Origin: Pirellulaceae bacterium
GTDB lineage: Bacteria; Planctomycetota; Planctomycetia; Pirellulales; Pirellulaceae
Reading direction: 5' to 3'
Length of the DNA stretch: 64,000 nucleotides
Assembly: GCA_022448645.1 (NCBI GenBank)
Contig: JAKVBZ010000004.1
Coordinates: 1 to 64,000 of the forward strand
The position numbers and the translations under genes were made by a program. The notes below the pieces were generated by a model that worked only from the letters and a program-made list of their open reading frames with translations, was not told the DNA's origin and did no database searches. This document shows, piece by piece, positions 34,350 through 44,682 of the stretch; within the stretch, counting starts at the first letter, position 1, and each line of letters begins with the position of its first letter.

Positions 34350-35888
34350 GTGAGACGTATTAGTCCTGGGACCGTGATGGTCTTTGTCGTCGCGATTCTC
34401 GCTGGCTTAATGGGTGCATTCGTCATCAAGCAGATGATGCAACAAGCTCCTGTTGTTGCCGAGATACCACAGATGGTTATCGTGTCTCGTGTTAATCTTT
34501 CAGCGAATCAGCGGTTGAACCGACGAGTTCTCGAGCAGCGACCGCTGCAGCCGAACGAACAAATGCCTGATCACGCCATCGAAAGTATCGATGTTGCCGC
34601 CAATAGGTTCGTTCGCCTAGTTGTGCCTGCCCAAACGCCTATTACCGACGATATGCTTTATGAGATCGGCAAGAATCCAATCGAGCGATTGACAGAACGT
34701 ATTGCCGACGGCATGCGAGCTCGCACGATCCAGGTTCATGGATTGGTGTATGGTAGTACGCTCATCCGTCACAACAGTCAAGTTGACATTGCGATTACTG
34801 TCGAAACCGATCATCCTGACGTCAAATCGATAGGCCTTAAGGGGATTGGCACGAAGACTTTGCAGCGCAATATCCGCGTGTTGGCCGTCATCAATCCTCC
34901 AGAACGGCCTCGAGCGGGTGCTTCTTTGAACGGTTTGACCAGTATCGTCGTCGAAGTGACCCCTGACCAAGCGAACACTTTGGCGCTCGCAGAAAAGATT
35001 GGAAGTTTGAGCGTCAGTGTTGTCGGGAATGGAGACGCTGGGCCAGGTGCCCAAGACGGTGTGGTTACGCCGAACGACTTAATTGGTCTGAGCCTGCCAA
35101 CCCCACCGGCTCCGCCTCTAATTCCACCACCACTGCCACCGGACGAACCTGAGGAGGTGTTCCAGGTAGAGCACTATCGCGGTGGAAAGATGCAGGTGCA
35201 AACTTTTGGTCCGGAACAGATTAATGAATCGCGATCGATGAGTGAGGGTCAAGATCGGCGTTCTTCGCGCCCCCGCTTTCGTAGTTCCCGCGCGGTAAAA
35301 CAACCGGCTGATCTCACAGAGACAACCGCATCAGGTTCCAGTCAACATCAGACAACCCCAAAGTTTCCACCTGCTGTGACAACGACGCCAGAAGTGGTTC
35401 ATTCAGATGCGATACAATCTGCGATTCCGCCGAAGTCAAGCTATGTTTCACACCTGGAGCAGCTTCCGGGGATGCATGAAGTCCCCAACAGCTATGTGAG
35501 CGACCCCAGCTTGTTGCCAGGATTTCAGGATCCACCCAGCTCGTATGCTAACCGTTTCTTGCAGCCCACCGAGAGTGACGTACCGGTGCCGGCAACCCCG
35601 GATCGTCGAGATGATCTCGAGTCTGCTGTGCGTCAGGATTTATCGGGGTCCGATTCGGCAATGGCCGAATCAACACCAAGTCAATCAACTCAGGCGCCTC
35701 GTAGGAAGCCAACCAAAGTGGCTGCTCCTATGGTGCAGCCCTCGCGTGTTGGGAAAACAAAGAATCCTCGTGTTGTGGCCAGCCAAAAAGAGTACTCGAC
35801 CGATGCAAAAGCTAATCTGACGGAGCGGATCTATGCGAGTGTCCGTCGTGAGCAAAAACAATCGTTGTATAGTCGATTCGAGAATTGA
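34350..35888 (+). CDS. cpaB: CpaB/RcpC-like Tad assembly protein with long C-terminal extension
   Basis: 512 residues from GTG (GAAGGA upstream). An N-terminal membrane helix (VMVFVVAILAGLMGAFVIKQ) is followed by a SAF/beta-clip domain (MVIVSRVNLSANQRLNRRVL, then PAQTPITDDMLYEIG) and the RcpC domain with VDIAITVE and VIVEVTPDQANTLALAEKIG-like segments, to ~240. CpaB is usually ~260-300 residues. Here a further ~240 residues are Pro/Ser-rich and disordered, with three imperfect repeats around 365-415 (SSYVSHLEQLPGMHEVP, NSYVSDPSLLPGFQDPP, SSYANRFLQPTESDVP). It is a periplasmic partner of the secretin. Confidence 0.88.
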   Translation: MRRISPGTVMVFVVAILAGLMGAFVIKQMMQQAPVVAEIPQMVIVSRVNLSANQRLNRRVLEQRPLQPNEQMPDHAIESIDVAANRFVRLVVPAQTPITDDMLYEIGKNPIERLTERIADGMRARTIQVHGLVYGSTLIRHNSQVDIAITVETDHPDVKSIGLKGIGTKTLQRNIRVLAVINPPERPRAGASLNGLTSIVVEVTPDQANTLALAEKIGSLSVSVVGNGDAGPGAQDGVVTPNDLIGLSLPTPPAPPLIPPPLPPDEPEEVFQVEHYRGGKMQVQTFGPEQINESRSMSEGQDRRSSRPRFRSSRAVKQPADLTETTASGSSQHQTTPKFPPAVTTTPEVVHSDAIQSAIPPKSSYVSHLEQLPGMHEVPNSYVSDPSLLPGFQDPPSSYANRFLQPTESDVPVPATPDRRDDLESAVRQDLSGSDSAMAESTPSQSTQAPRRKPTKVAAPMVQPSRVGKTKNPRVVASQKEYSTDAKANLTERIYASVRREQKQSLYSRFEN

Positions 35889-36089
35889 GAGAGCCCTCCA
35901 GCCGCGACCGCCTGCCGACACGCGAGAGTTTCGTGCCGCTTGACTCGACACAACCACGCCGACGACTGCGTTTCGGTTGAAGTGAATGCTCTCGGATGCC
36001 AATTCCTTGGCATGGAGTACGATCAGATAGGGAGTCTCTCGCCGATGTAATGTCAGGCGAGTTGGCACTGCGAAACGAGATCAGCGTCG

Positions 36090-37271
36090 ATGATTTTCAG
36101 CACGACAATTCGAAGGTTCCACGGGACCAATTTCCTCGCGGAAATGTTCGGCCACGGTCGCCGCATCCGGGCTCGACGTGCTGGCGTGCTCACTCTGTTT
36201 GCCATGCTGCTGTTGGTCATCGCCATGGGGTTGCTGGTGCTGGTGATAAATTATTCGTGGCTGGTTCTTCATAATCGAGACATGCAACGTCGTAGCGATT
36301 TGCTGGCATTGGTGTCGGTCGAAGAGTTGTTGGATGAAAACCTGCTTGCTGATCTGTCACCAAACCAGGAGGACGACATCCTCGCAGCGGAAGATGTGGT
36401 CGAAGCTTTTCGACTGGAAAACAACCGAGTTGCACCTCATTCGCAACAGTTAGAATCGCCAAACGTAAGCGTTGCTTTTGGCCGCATCGAAAATGTGAGT
36501 CAACCGGTATTTGTTCGACAGTTACCTTACAACTCACTTCGCGTCGAGTTGCATCGATATGCTGGCGGTCCCAATCCGGCTCGTCTTTTGATTCGCGGAT
36601 TTGGTACGCCGGATGCAGCAGACGTGACCACTGCTGGCGTGGCCACTCTGGACAATCGTGTCGTTGGTTTTCGGCCTCGGCTCGACATATCCACACCGGT
36701 TGCTTCATTGGCCATTCAAGACGTGGCCTGGTTCGTAGACCGACTTAACGAAAATCTTGATTCGAACAGGAACAATCGGCGGGAATTGAACGTATTACTA
36801 CGACCATCGGTAGGAGGGGGCGCTGCCAATGCGGCATTCATTGATGTGGACGGCGCGTCTCCGTTGGACTTGGGTGTCGTTCCTCAACTGATCGTTGACG
36901 GACTGTTGCCGGGCGATTTACCCGTGGGAGTTTTGGGACCGGCGTATCCGGGGAATCCGGTTGCCTTACCTGCTAGTGATTCCAGTCCAGGCAATACCGA
37001 TGCGATCGTGGCAGCGCTGAACGCCGTCGCGCAGAGTGGGGATCCTAGGCGTGTTTTTGCGATGTATTCGGGAGCTTATTCCAACCCGCTCGAAATCACA
37101 GGGTTTGTTGCCGGTACGGTACTAGAAGCGGAAAACGTGGGTGGAACGAGCGATCAGTTGCGTGTCAGGTTGGAACCTGCCTTCCTGGTTCACGCGACGG
37201 TGATGACCGATGCGGTAAGTCCAGGTGTGCCAGAGAACACTTACATTCACAAGTTGCGACTTGTGCAATAA
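36090..37271 (+). CDS. TadG-like protein
   Basis: 393 residues. A basic N-terminus (RRIRARRAG) precedes VLTLFAMLLLVIAMGLLVLV, like a prepilin helix but with Phe, not Glu, at +5. A long extracytoplasmic domain follows. Size, position between cpaB and cpaF, and the single N-terminal helix fit TadG-like proteins, which have a larger periplasmic domain than TadE. Sequence landmarks of the Tad helical domain are weak, so the name is by context. The start is uncertain; MFGHGRR at ~19 is an alternative. Confidence 0.65.
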   Translation: MIFSTTIRRFHGTNFLAEMFGHGRRIRARRAGVLTLFAMLLLVIAMGLLVLVINYSWLVLHNRDMQRRSDLLALVSVEELLDENLLADLSPNQEDDILAAEDVVEAFRLENNRVAPHSQQLESPNVSVAFGRIENVSQPVFVRQLPYNSLRVELHRYAGGPNPARLLIRGFGTPDAADVTTAGVATLDNRVVGFRPRLDISTPVASLAIQDVAWFVDRLNENLDSNRNNRRELNVLLRPSVGGGAANAAFIDVDGASPLDLGVVPQLIVDGLLPGDLPVGVLGPAYPGNPVALPASDSSPGNTDAIVAALNAVAQSGDPRRVFAMYSGAYSNPLEITGFVAGTVLEAENVGGTSDQLRVRLEPAFLVHATVMTDAVSPGVPENTYIHKLRLVQ

Positions 37272-37353
37272 GTCCAGATATACCGATGAAGAGAAGTTGA
37301 AATGAATCATCTCACTCATGCGTTTTCCATGATTTCGCGAGAGGAGTCGAACC

Positions 37354-38847
37354 ATGAAGTTTAACCTATTTCATTCCGAAAGCGGGACGGAGACTGTTGA
37401 CGGTGGTAATGGGCATGGTGAAGGAGGCCCTGCTGATACAGTGCAAGAGAGCGAATTTCAGAAGTTCAAGACGCAGATTCATGGTGAACTGCTTGATTCG
37501 CTCGATTTGTCACGTATTGCGGACTTCGAAGAAGCTGAGCTCAAAAGTCACGTTCGCCGTTTAGCGAAAGGTATTCTGAAAAGTCGACCAGAATCGTCCA
37601 TTCGTGTGGACGAGGAACGATTGGTGGACGAGCTGATAGCCGAATCTTTCGGATTGGGGCCGCTGGAAGTTTACATGCAGGATCCCGACGTTACCGATAT
37701 TTTGGTCAACGGTCCTGACGAAGTTTATGTGGAACGGTTCGGTCGGTTACAAGAGACCAACACAATGTTCGCCGACGAACAGCATTTGATGCAGATTATT
37801 GGACGCATTGTAGCACGTGTTGGGCGGCGTATTGATGAAAACAGTCCTATGGTGGACGCGCGGCTACCTGATGGATCACGGTTAAACGCCATCATTCCAC
37901 CGTTGTCGCTTAAGGGGCCCATTCTTTCTATTCGTCGTTTTGGTCATACCCCCTTGCAAATGGACGATCTGGAGCGATTCGGCTCGATTTCTCCTGACAT
38001 GACACAACTGTTGGCGGCGGCAGTAGAAGCGAGACTGAACATACTCATTAGTGGAGGTACCGGCGCTGGAAAGACGACGTTGTTGAACAATATCTCGCGC
38101 TTTGTGCCTTTGGGAGAACGTCTCGTTACGATCGAAGATTCGGCAGAACTTAAACTGCAACGAAAACATGTTGTTTCCTTGGAAACACGGCCGGTCAATG
38201 TTGAAGGTACCGGTGAAATTGCTCAGAGAGACCTTGTACGGAACGCATTACGAATGAGACCGGATCGAATCATTGTCGGTGAGGTTCGAGGACCGGAAGC
38301 GCTGGATATGTTGCAGGCCATGAACACGGGTCACGAGGGTTCCCTGTCGACGATTCACGCGAACGATACCCAGGACGCATTGTCGCGTTTGGAAGTCATG
38401 GTATCCATGGCCGGTTTTGAATTACCCGTAGGTGTCGTCCGCCGTTATGTGACTTCGGCGTTAACACTGGTTGTTCACGTGGCACGATTACAGGGTGGTG
38501 TGCGCCGTGTCCTACGGATTTCCGAATTGGCAGGACTTGAGAACGGAGAGTACCAACTGAGAGATATTTTTGAGTTCCGCCAACAGTCCGTGGATGACGA
38601 TGGGATTGCCACCGGGTCGTTTTTCGCCACGGGATACCGACCAACGTTTTGCCAACGCTTAGAACAACTTGGGATTCGTCTGCCAGAGGATCTGTTCAAC
38701 GAGCGTGAATTGGTAAAGCCGTCCCTGGTGTCTAACGAGACCAAGCTGGAAGACTTGGCGTCGCAAGCGACCATGGATGCGGAATCTTTAGAAGATTCCT
38801 CGCCACCAGATCTGTTGGATGATACGTTTGAGGAGGGATTGTCGTGA
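37354..38847 (+). CDS. cpaF: Tad secretion ATPase (CpaF/TadA)
   Basis: 497 residues of the GspE/VirB11 family. Visible are [18 protein letters not shown] (~120), Walker [16 protein letters not shown] (~230-244), the Asp box/EDSAELKL, Walker [21 protein letters not shown] and the His box STIHANDT. It is a hexameric cytoplasmic ATPase that powers Flp pilus extension (and retraction in some systems). An acidic N-terminal ~40 residues and a ~50-residue C-terminal tail are extra. GAGAGGAG precedes the ATG. Its end overlaps tadB. Confidence 0.95.
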   Translation: MKFNLFHSESGTETVDGGNGHGEGGPADTVQESEFQKFKTQIHGELLDSLDLSRIADFEEAELKSHVRRLAKGILKSRPESSIRVDEERLVDELIAESFGLGPLEVYMQDPDVTDILVNGPDEVYVERFGRLQETNTMFADEQHLMQIIGRIVARVGRRIDENSPMVDARLPDGSRLNAIIPPLSLKGPILSIRRFGHTPLQMDDLERFGSISPDMTQLLAAAVEARLNILISGGTGAGKTTLLNNISRFVPLGERLVTIEDSAELKLQRKHVVSLETRPVNVEGTGEIAQRDLVRNALRMRPDRIIVGEVRGPEALDMLQAMNTGHEGSLSTIHANDTQDALSRLEVMVSMAGFELPVGVVRRYVTSALTLVVHVARLQGGVRRVLRISELAGLENGEYQLRDIFEFRQQSVDDDGIATGSFFATGYRPTFCQRLEQLGIRLPEDLFNERELVKPSLVSNETKLEDLASQATMDAESLEDSSPPDLLDDTFEEGLS

Positions 38848-39773
38848 CGACGTGGTTGGCTGTGCTTATTGCCTTTTTCGTTATCGTTGGATTGGTCCTG
38901 GCGATTGCTCGGCTGTTCCGAGACATGAGCTCGAGTCGTTACAACGATGATGACCGTCGGCTGGGTATTGATGCCCAAGCACAGGATATTGAAGCCTTCT
39001 ACCGTACACAAGATCTTCACGGCGGCAGTTTTGACCAATGGTTTTACCGGTCGGTGCGTGAATCTGGTGTGGGAATCAATGTGCCGACGGCCCTGACGCT
39101 AGTGCTGGGTGGTAGTATCGTCGGAGCCGTTTTTGCCTTTGTGGTTACCGAAAACCTTATCGCCGTTGCCATTGGCATGGTGGTTGGTTTGGTGATTCCG
39201 TTTGTCTGGCTGTTGTTTCGCCGCTGGCGTCACATTGGTGTCATGCGAGAGCAACTTCCAGAAGCTTTGCAGATCATTGCTGATGGTGTACGTGCTGGGC
39301 ACTCGTTAGAACAGGTTGCCGATATGGTCGGCAGCGAAATGTCGGAACCTTTGGCCGCTGAATTTCGGGAGTGCGCTTCGCACCTAAAACTGGGAAGTCC
39401 CCCTACCTTGGTGATGAAGCGAATGACTGAACGAATTTCTCTACCTGAATTCCGTGTGTTCGCGACCGCAGCGATGGTACACCAAACGGCGGGCGGTAAT
39501 CTGCCACTATTGACGGAGCGTCTGGCGCATGCAGCTCGGCAGCGCCAGGAGTTCACGGGGCATGTGAATGCTGTAACGGCTGGCAGTCGACTGTCGGTTG
39601 TCGGGTTGGTCGTAGGATCGATTGTTGCCGTTGGCGTTTTGGCGTGGTTGGAACCGGAGTACATTCACGAGTTTATTTTCCACCCCGTTGGTCCAGCATT
39701 GCTGACCTTAGCAGCTGTATTGCAGCTGATTGGCATTTTCTGGGTTTGGCGGGTCATGCGTGTCGGCTTTTAG
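38844..39773 (+). CDS. tadB: Tad inner-membrane platform protein TadB
   Basis: 309 residues from GTG, overlapping cpaF by 4 bases (GTGA). The T2SF-type domain is seen as LPEALQIIADGVRAGHSLEQ (~135) and FRVFATAAMVHQTAGGNLPLL (~205), flanked by membrane segments at the N-terminus, middle (LIAVAIGMVVGLVIPFVWLL) and C-terminus (VGLVVGSIVAVGVLAWL, ALLTLAAVLQLIGIFWVW). It would form the pilus platform with TadC. Confidence 0.92.
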   Translation: MTTWLAVLIAFFVIVGLVLAIARLFRDMSSSRYNDDDRRLGIDAQAQDIEAFYRTQDLHGGSFDQWFYRSVRESGVGINVPTALTLVLGGSIVGAVFAFVVTENLIAVAIGMVVGLVIPFVWLLFRRWRHIGVMREQLPEALQIIADGVRAGHSLEQVADMVGSEMSEPLAAEFRECASHLKLGSPPTLVMKRMTERISLPEFRVFATAAMVHQTAGGNLPLLTERLAHAARQRQEFTGHVNAVTAGSRLSVVGLVVGSIVAVGVLAWLEPEYIHEFIFHPVGPALLTLAAVLQLIGIFWVWRVMRVGF

Positions 39774-39788
39774 TTCGGGAGTAGTCTG

Positions 39789-40808
39789 ATGCAAATGTCG
39801 AATGCGCTTTTTTGGTTGATTGTTAGCGTGATTGCCCTGTTGGTATTTGTGGCGCTCATACTGGTCAAACGCGTCTTAGGGAGCCTCCAGCAAGACAGCT
39901 CACACTTGGATGCCCTTCCAATGTACGAAGAGGAAACGACCGACGGTATCTTCGGCGTTCTGACTTCATCATTGGCAGGAATCATTCCCGAATCGCCCCA
40001 GGAACGATCGGATTTTGTTCAACTTTTGCGTCAGGCAGGCTACTACAGTCCGAGTGCCCGCGGTAGTGTGTACGCCTTACGTTTCGCACTATTATTTGTG
40101 CCGCTCGTGGTTACCTTGGTTGTTGCTTTGATCGTGCCAACATCGTATGGCTTTTCGGTTTTAATTGGTGGTGCGATGCTCTCGGTTGTGCTTTCTATTC
40201 TGCCCCGATTTTATATTTATCTGAGGCAACAGTCTCGAATTCGAGAAATCCGCAGTGGGTTACCCGATACCATGGACATGCTCAGCATGTGTCTCAGCGG
40301 TGGGCTTCCCGTAGCGACCAGCCTGGACTACGTAGCGCGGAATTTAGATAGCTATCCGGCTTTGTCGCAAGAGCTGCACATCCTACAGAAACAAGCGGAT
40401 GTTGGCAGTTTGACACACGCTCTTGCTGATTTTTCGAGTCGCATTAATATTCCCGAAATACGGCAGCTTTCTAGCTTGTTGTCCCGAGGAGATCAGCTGG
40501 GTACCCAGCTATCCTTTTCCTTGCACGAACAAGCCGATCACTTCCGAGAAACTCGCAAGCAAGTGGCCACGATGCAGGCCAACCGGGCACCCGTCAAGTT
40601 GACCTTTCCGCTTGTCTTCTGTTTTGCCCCTGCAGCTTTGATTCTGTTGATGGCTCCCGCCATGCTTCAAGTAAGTGATTTCGCACAAAATAGTGAGGAA
40701 GTACTTGGCCAAAGCCAGCTTGTGCGTCAGATGCAGCAGTTGGACCAACAAGCGGTATTTGAAATAGGTGGTCAAGCTCCAGACGGCGAAGCCGAGATGG
40801 TTCCGTAA
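39789..40808 (+). CDS. tadC: Tad inner-membrane platform protein TadC
   Basis: 339 residues, 15 bases after tadB. It has an N-terminal membrane helix (ALFWLIVSVIALLVFVALIL), a pair of central helices (FALLFVPLVVTLVVALIVPT), the T2SF domain with RSGLPDTMDMLSMCLSGGLP (~153) and a C-terminal helix (LTFPLVFCFAPAALILLMAP). The partner of TadB in the Tad platform. It is the last tad gene seen in this direction. Confidence 0.92.
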   Translation: MQMSNALFWLIVSVIALLVFVALILVKRVLGSLQQDSSHLDALPMYEEETTDGIFGVLTSSLAGIIPESPQERSDFVQLLRQAGYYSPSARGSVYALRFALLFVPLVVTLVVALIVPTSYGFSVLIGGAMLSVVLSILPRFYIYLRQQSRIREIRSGLPDTMDMLSMCLSGGLPVATSLDYVARNLDSYPALSQELHILQKQADVGSLTHALADFSSRINIPEIRQLSSLLSRGDQLGTQLSFSLHEQADHFRETRKQVATMQANRAPVKLTFPLVFCFAPAALILLMAPAMLQVSDFAQNSEEVLGQSQLVRQMQQLDQQAVFEIGGQAPDGEAEMVP

Positions 40809-40973
40809 TTCACTTCGTGTTGGCAGTTCGTTTGATGTCGATGCGATCCCCAATTTCAGATACTATGGATCATCTTGCCCAAATTTAAGTGTCGCTTGAG
40901 GGGCGGTACTCAATCCACTTGGATGGGGTGCCATAGGGTCAGTTTTTCATTTCTTGTTTGGATAAAGTACAGG

Positions 40974-42491
40974 GTGCCAGCTCTAACTCCTGACGATGAG
41001 TTGCCGCTCGGGTCAGACGTCCACAGTGCCGTGCGTCGGGGCACAGTGGTGGTAGCTAGTTGTCAAGTTGCCACGCAGTTGGTCGCGGTGGCCATTCTGG
41101 CAGTCTTGTACCATCAGCTAGGCCCGCAACCATACGGTTATCTGGGCATGGTGCTACCGTGGATCCTATTCTTGCGAATCTTCGCCAGTTTGGGACTGAA
41201 CGTAGCTGCTGTTCAAAAGTCATCTTTGTCCAAGAGCGAATTGGACGCTTTGTTCTGGGCCCAACAGCTTTCCGGCTTCATCACGTTTCTACTAACCGCG
41301 GCAGGAGCGCCTTGGTTGGCCATGATCTACGGAGTCCCCGAGTTAGTACCAGTTGTTCTGGCACTGTCTGCCACGACATTGCTGGTGTCACTGGGGGCCA
41401 CACATCAAGCCTTAATGGAACGCCATTTGCGCATGACACGATTAAGTCTATTGCGTCTGGTCGCCCAAATTGTTGGCGGTGGGTTGGCTGTCTTGGCTGC
41501 TCTTATGGGTTGGGGCGTTTGGGCACTCGTGGTCCAACAATATTCCGAGCTTGTATTCTTGGGAGTCGGCACATGGCTTCTGGAACCGTGGCGACCTCGG
41601 TTTCCACAGCGCATTGGTTCTATGGGGGAACTCCTCAGATTCGGTGGTTATTGGACAGTAAGTAGTTTCATTCTGAATTTGGGGCAATGTCTGGATAAGG
41701 TTTTGTTGGGGATTTGGGTGGCAGCATCTCCCAATGGATTGGCAGCTGTGGGGATGTATACCCAGGCCTTTCAATTGATGATGAAGCCTGTCTACCTGGT
41801 TACTTCACCGTTGAGTCAAATTATGCTTCCAGCCCTTTCACGGGTGAGGGGCCAACCGGAATCATACGCGTCGTTGTTACATGGCTTCTATCGCATGGTT
41901 TCCATCGTCCTCTTTCCCTGTGGTATTGGGTTGGCCATCATCGGCACCGACATCATGCACGTTTTGGGCGGGGACCGTTGGTCAACGGCTGGGCGAATCC
42001 TATCGCTATTGGCGCCAGCCATTGTTGTGCTGGGATTTGTTAATTTACTGGGTACCGTCTTTGCATCGGCGAGCCGTACCGACCGCTTGTTGCAGGCGTC
42101 TGTGGTAGTAACCGTTACGTTGTTGTTGGCGTTGGTGGTTGGCTTAACGCTGGGGGCTCATTGGGGACCGCCAGGGACAGGTCCTGTCATGGGATTGGCA
42201 GTGACGTATTCGGTAACGATGTGGATGATCGCTATTCCGTATATATTGTTTGCCTGGAATTCTGCTGGAGTCTCAGTGAGTGGGCTGCTGGCCGCCTTGC
42301 GTGGTCCTCTTTTAGCAACCATTGTGATGGGAATTGTTTTGGGAATATTGCGTACGGGAATGACCCACACGCTTCTGCTTTCTCCAGCTTTGCGTTTGGT
42401 AACTTTTCTCATCGTCGGAATCCTGGTGTACGTTAGTGTGGCGCGTCAGGAGATCCATTGGCTGCGGCAGCAACTGTCGGGAAAACCTTGA
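40974..42491 (+). CDS. Polysaccharide/lipid-linked oligosaccharide flippase (Wzx/MATE-like)
   Basis: 505 residues if started at GTG 40974; an upstream TTG (40875) or ATG (40923) is possible, but the upstream residues are unlike protein and no clear binding site decides. About 12-14 membrane helices (for example RGTVVVASCQVATQLVAVAI, then FGGYWTVSSFILNLGQCLD). The pattern matches the oligosaccharide flippase family that moves undecaprenyl-linked O-units or capsule units across the membrane. No polymerase or glycosyltransferase is adjacent, so the substrate is unknown. Confidence 0.82.
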   Translation: MPALTPDDELPLGSDVHSAVRRGTVVVASCQVATQLVAVAILAVLYHQLGPQPYGYLGMVLPWILFLRIFASLGLNVAAVQKSSLSKSELDALFWAQQLSGFITFLLTAAGAPWLAMIYGVPELVPVVLALSATTLLVSLGATHQALMERHLRMTRLSLLRLVAQIVGGGLAVLAALMGWGVWALVVQQYSELVFLGVGTWLLEPWRPRFPQRIGSMGELLRFGGYWTVSSFILNLGQCLDKVLLGIWVAASPNGLAAVGMYTQAFQLMMKPVYLVTSPLSQIMLPALSRVRGQPESYASLLHGFYRMVSIVLFPCGIGLAIIGTDIMHVLGGDRWSTAGRILSLLAPAIVVLGFVNLLGTVFASASRTDRLLQASVVVTVTLLLALVVGLTLGAHWGPPGTGPVMGLAVTYSVTMWMIAIPYILFAWNSAGVSVSGLLAALRGPLLATIVMGIVLGILRTGMTHTLLLSPALRLVTFLIVGILVYVSVARQEIHWLRQQLSGKP

Positions 42492-42668
42492 ATGGATTAG
42501 GGCTGTTTCTCCGAATTGCATCCGATCCGTCGTTTGCTTTCCCTGTCATGGCAGCTCATGCGGAGTGCGCTGGAAATAGCCGTCATTCAGAAGGCTTGCG
42601 AAGAAACTATTGACAGGCAGGTCTTGGAGCCCCGCTGCCGTGACAACATAAGGCTTCTGATCCTGCTT

Positions 42669-43232
42669 CTAAACGCTCACGCTCGTAAGCATTCGAAAAT
42701 CCGGATCGGAGCGAATGGGGTCGAAATCCCGTTCGTCAGATACGAGATCACGGAAGTTATGATCGATATCAAACGCGACGCCCAGATGGTACAGTGCGTG
42801 TTGAGCATTGTTGACCAGGCTCCAGTAGCATGCCAGGTTGTAATGCACGATGGCTTCGCGAGAATTCACAGACAAGGCCTCTTCCAGCGATTCAATCGCC
42901 AAATCGAGCCGACCGATGCGCTTGTAACACCATCCAAGTGCAAGCCACACGTGGATGGTGGCCGGATCGATATCAGCAGATTCACGCAATACACTAATTG
43001 CGTCACTGAATTGCTCCATGGTCCGTAATGCTTGGCCAGCTAAATAGAGAGAATACGCCTGATCGGGTCCAGGTGATTCGATCGTGGAAAGGGTATCCAG
43101 GGTCCGAAGTGCAATCCGGTCTCTCAGTTCGGGTGACGGTGGCCACTGATCAGTAAATACCGTGATCAGATCGAGATATCCCTCGGCTTCGCGGATGATT
43201 TGCTGTCGGCGATTTCGTCTGTAATCGGTCAT
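42669..43232 (-). CDS. TPR protein
   Basis: 187 residues, soluble, with at least three tetratricopeptide-like repeats in the central part (YSLYLAGQALRTMEQFSDAI, then VWLALGWCYKRIGRLDLAIE and AIVHYNLACYWSLVNNAQHA). The C-terminal DFDPIRSDPDFRMLT is the classic last-repeat ending found in TPR proteins. Probably an adaptor; no partner is indicated. Confidence 0.85.
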   Translation of the reverse strand: MTDYRRNRRQQIIREAEGYLDLITVFTDQWPPSPELRDRIALRTLDTLSTIESPGPDQAYSLYLAGQALRTMEQFSDAISVLRESADIDPATIHVWLALGWCYKRIGRLDLAIESLEEALSVNSREAIVHYNLACYWSLVNNAQHALYHLGVAFDIDHNFRDLVSDERDFDPIRSDPDFRMLTSVSV

Positions 43233-43440
43233 GATGTGACCAGCGCGATACTGGGAAAATGAGTGCCATACGAACGGCTACTCTATTTTACCCGGCGCAC
43301 AGTGCACGCCCAAGTCTTCGCGGGAAAAACCACATTGATTTCTCGCCAGCTGAGAAAGGATAAGGCAAAGATTTCCGACGAGACAAATGGGGAACTGAGC
43401 AAGTTGCACGTCGGTGCCGTTGAATCGGGCGAGTTAAACC

Positions 43441-44349
43441 CTAACGTTCGTTCAGAATATGTTTGCTGTATAGCTCGACGAGCGATCGTGCCGGTTTCGC
43501 AAGCTTCAGCACAGGTGCGAACTCCTCAAACCCCACGTCGACCTGCTCCATGAAGTCGACAGCTTGTGGACCGTCTTTTGGCTTTACGCGGTTATAGGCT
43601 TCTTCGAACATGCCACATTCATGCCATTCAGGATCGCTGGTTGCTGGCAGGAAGGAAGACATGGCCACAGCAATGTTTCCTGGTTCCTTACTGGCAATGG
43701 CTGCTTCCAGATCGACATGGGAGCTGATGAGGTCTGCGAAATTTTCAGGTAGGCTCCAACTGCGAGCCATCAAGGCAGCGGCGTCAGCGTGGGTCCAGCC
43801 GAATCGGTCAAATTCTAATACGGACAGTCGTTCGGTTCCAGCATTACGGGATTCGAACAATTCTCGATAGTCCTCAGGCAATTCTTTGGCGAGCAGCGGT
43901 ATTGCCATGTCTTGTAGCAACGCAGCTGCGAATAAGTCTTCCGATTCGTGGAAGCCGAGAATGTTACCTACGGCACGGGCAAATAATCCGCGACGCAAGG
44001 AATCTTGCCACAAATTCTTCAAATCAAACGGGCCACATTTCGGATTCGGCATCAAGCTGAAAACAGCGCTCCAGAGCGCAAAGTTCTTGATGGTACGAAC
44101 TCCTACTAAGGTGATCGCCAATTTGACACTCGAAATCTCTCGGGGAAATCCGAAATATGACGAGTTGACGAAGCGTAAAACCTGTCCCGTCAATCCTGGA
44201 TCGACTTCGATGGGTACGGCAAACTCGGGTGGCCCATTCTCCTCGTCTTGCGACAACTCAAGAAGCCGGATCGCACTTTGTGGCAATGCGGGCAACTGAG
44301 CACCAGCCAACAATTCATTCAGATTTCGTGTCGTGCTGGTAACGGACAT
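43441..44349 (-). CDS. HDOD-domain protein
   Basis: 302 residues. The HDOD domain spans ~15-215 (LPALPQSAIRLLELSQDEEN, then GLTGQVLRFVNSSYFGFPRE and SVKLAITLVGVRTIKNFALW). HDOD is related to HD phosphohydrolases but lacks the metal-binding HD pair, and members act in signalling. No output domain (GGDEF, EAL, receiver) is fused. It may act with other regulators; the partner is not visible here. Confidence 0.9.
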   Translation of the reverse strand: MSVTSTTRNLNELLAGAQLPALPQSAIRLLELSQDEENGPPEFAVPIEVDPGLTGQVLRFVNSSYFGFPREISSVKLAITLVGVRTIKNFALWSAVFSLMPNPKCGPFDLKNLWQDSLRRGLFARAVGNILGFHESEDLFAAALLQDMAIPLLAKELPEDYRELFESRNAGTERLSVLEFDRFGWTHADAAALMARSWSLPENFADLISSHVDLEAAIASKEPGNIAVAMSSFLPATSDPEWHECGMFEEAYNRVKPKDGPQAVDFMEQVDVGFEEFAPVLKLAKPARSLVELYSKHILNER

Positions 44350-44682
44350 CCGCGTTTATCCCGTAATATTGTCGGAACCTGATTAGGTGGAACTGACGCT
44401 TGACTAGGTGTCACACGTCACAAACGTAGAACGAAACAGACATGCAAGCAAACCTCCTACAGGGAAACTTCATGGACGCAAAAAGGTGGTGGGGTTGGAG
44501 AAACGCTGGTAGCAAAAGTACATCATCGATTTACCTACGGTTTGGGGCCAAAGCCACAACCTCCAGCAACTGCGGGCTTGATAGGTTGATGATTTGATTG
44601 GCCCACGACTTGCATTCAAGTAGGGACAGAATCGGCATTCGTGTTTTCCATACGTTCCTCCTGACAAACACACCATTTCGTC
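44350..44682. other. Intergenic region
   Basis: No supported gene. A few short minus-strand frames occur downstream of a GGAGG near 44657, but none is convincing. Confidence 0.35.

Noticed and set aside
44470..44680. Minus-strand short frames after GGAGG near 44657 (an 11-codon frame and frames reading MQVVGQSNHQPIK or MPILSLLECKSW)
   Set aside because: Several overlapping frames are equally open and none is supported by spacing and length together.
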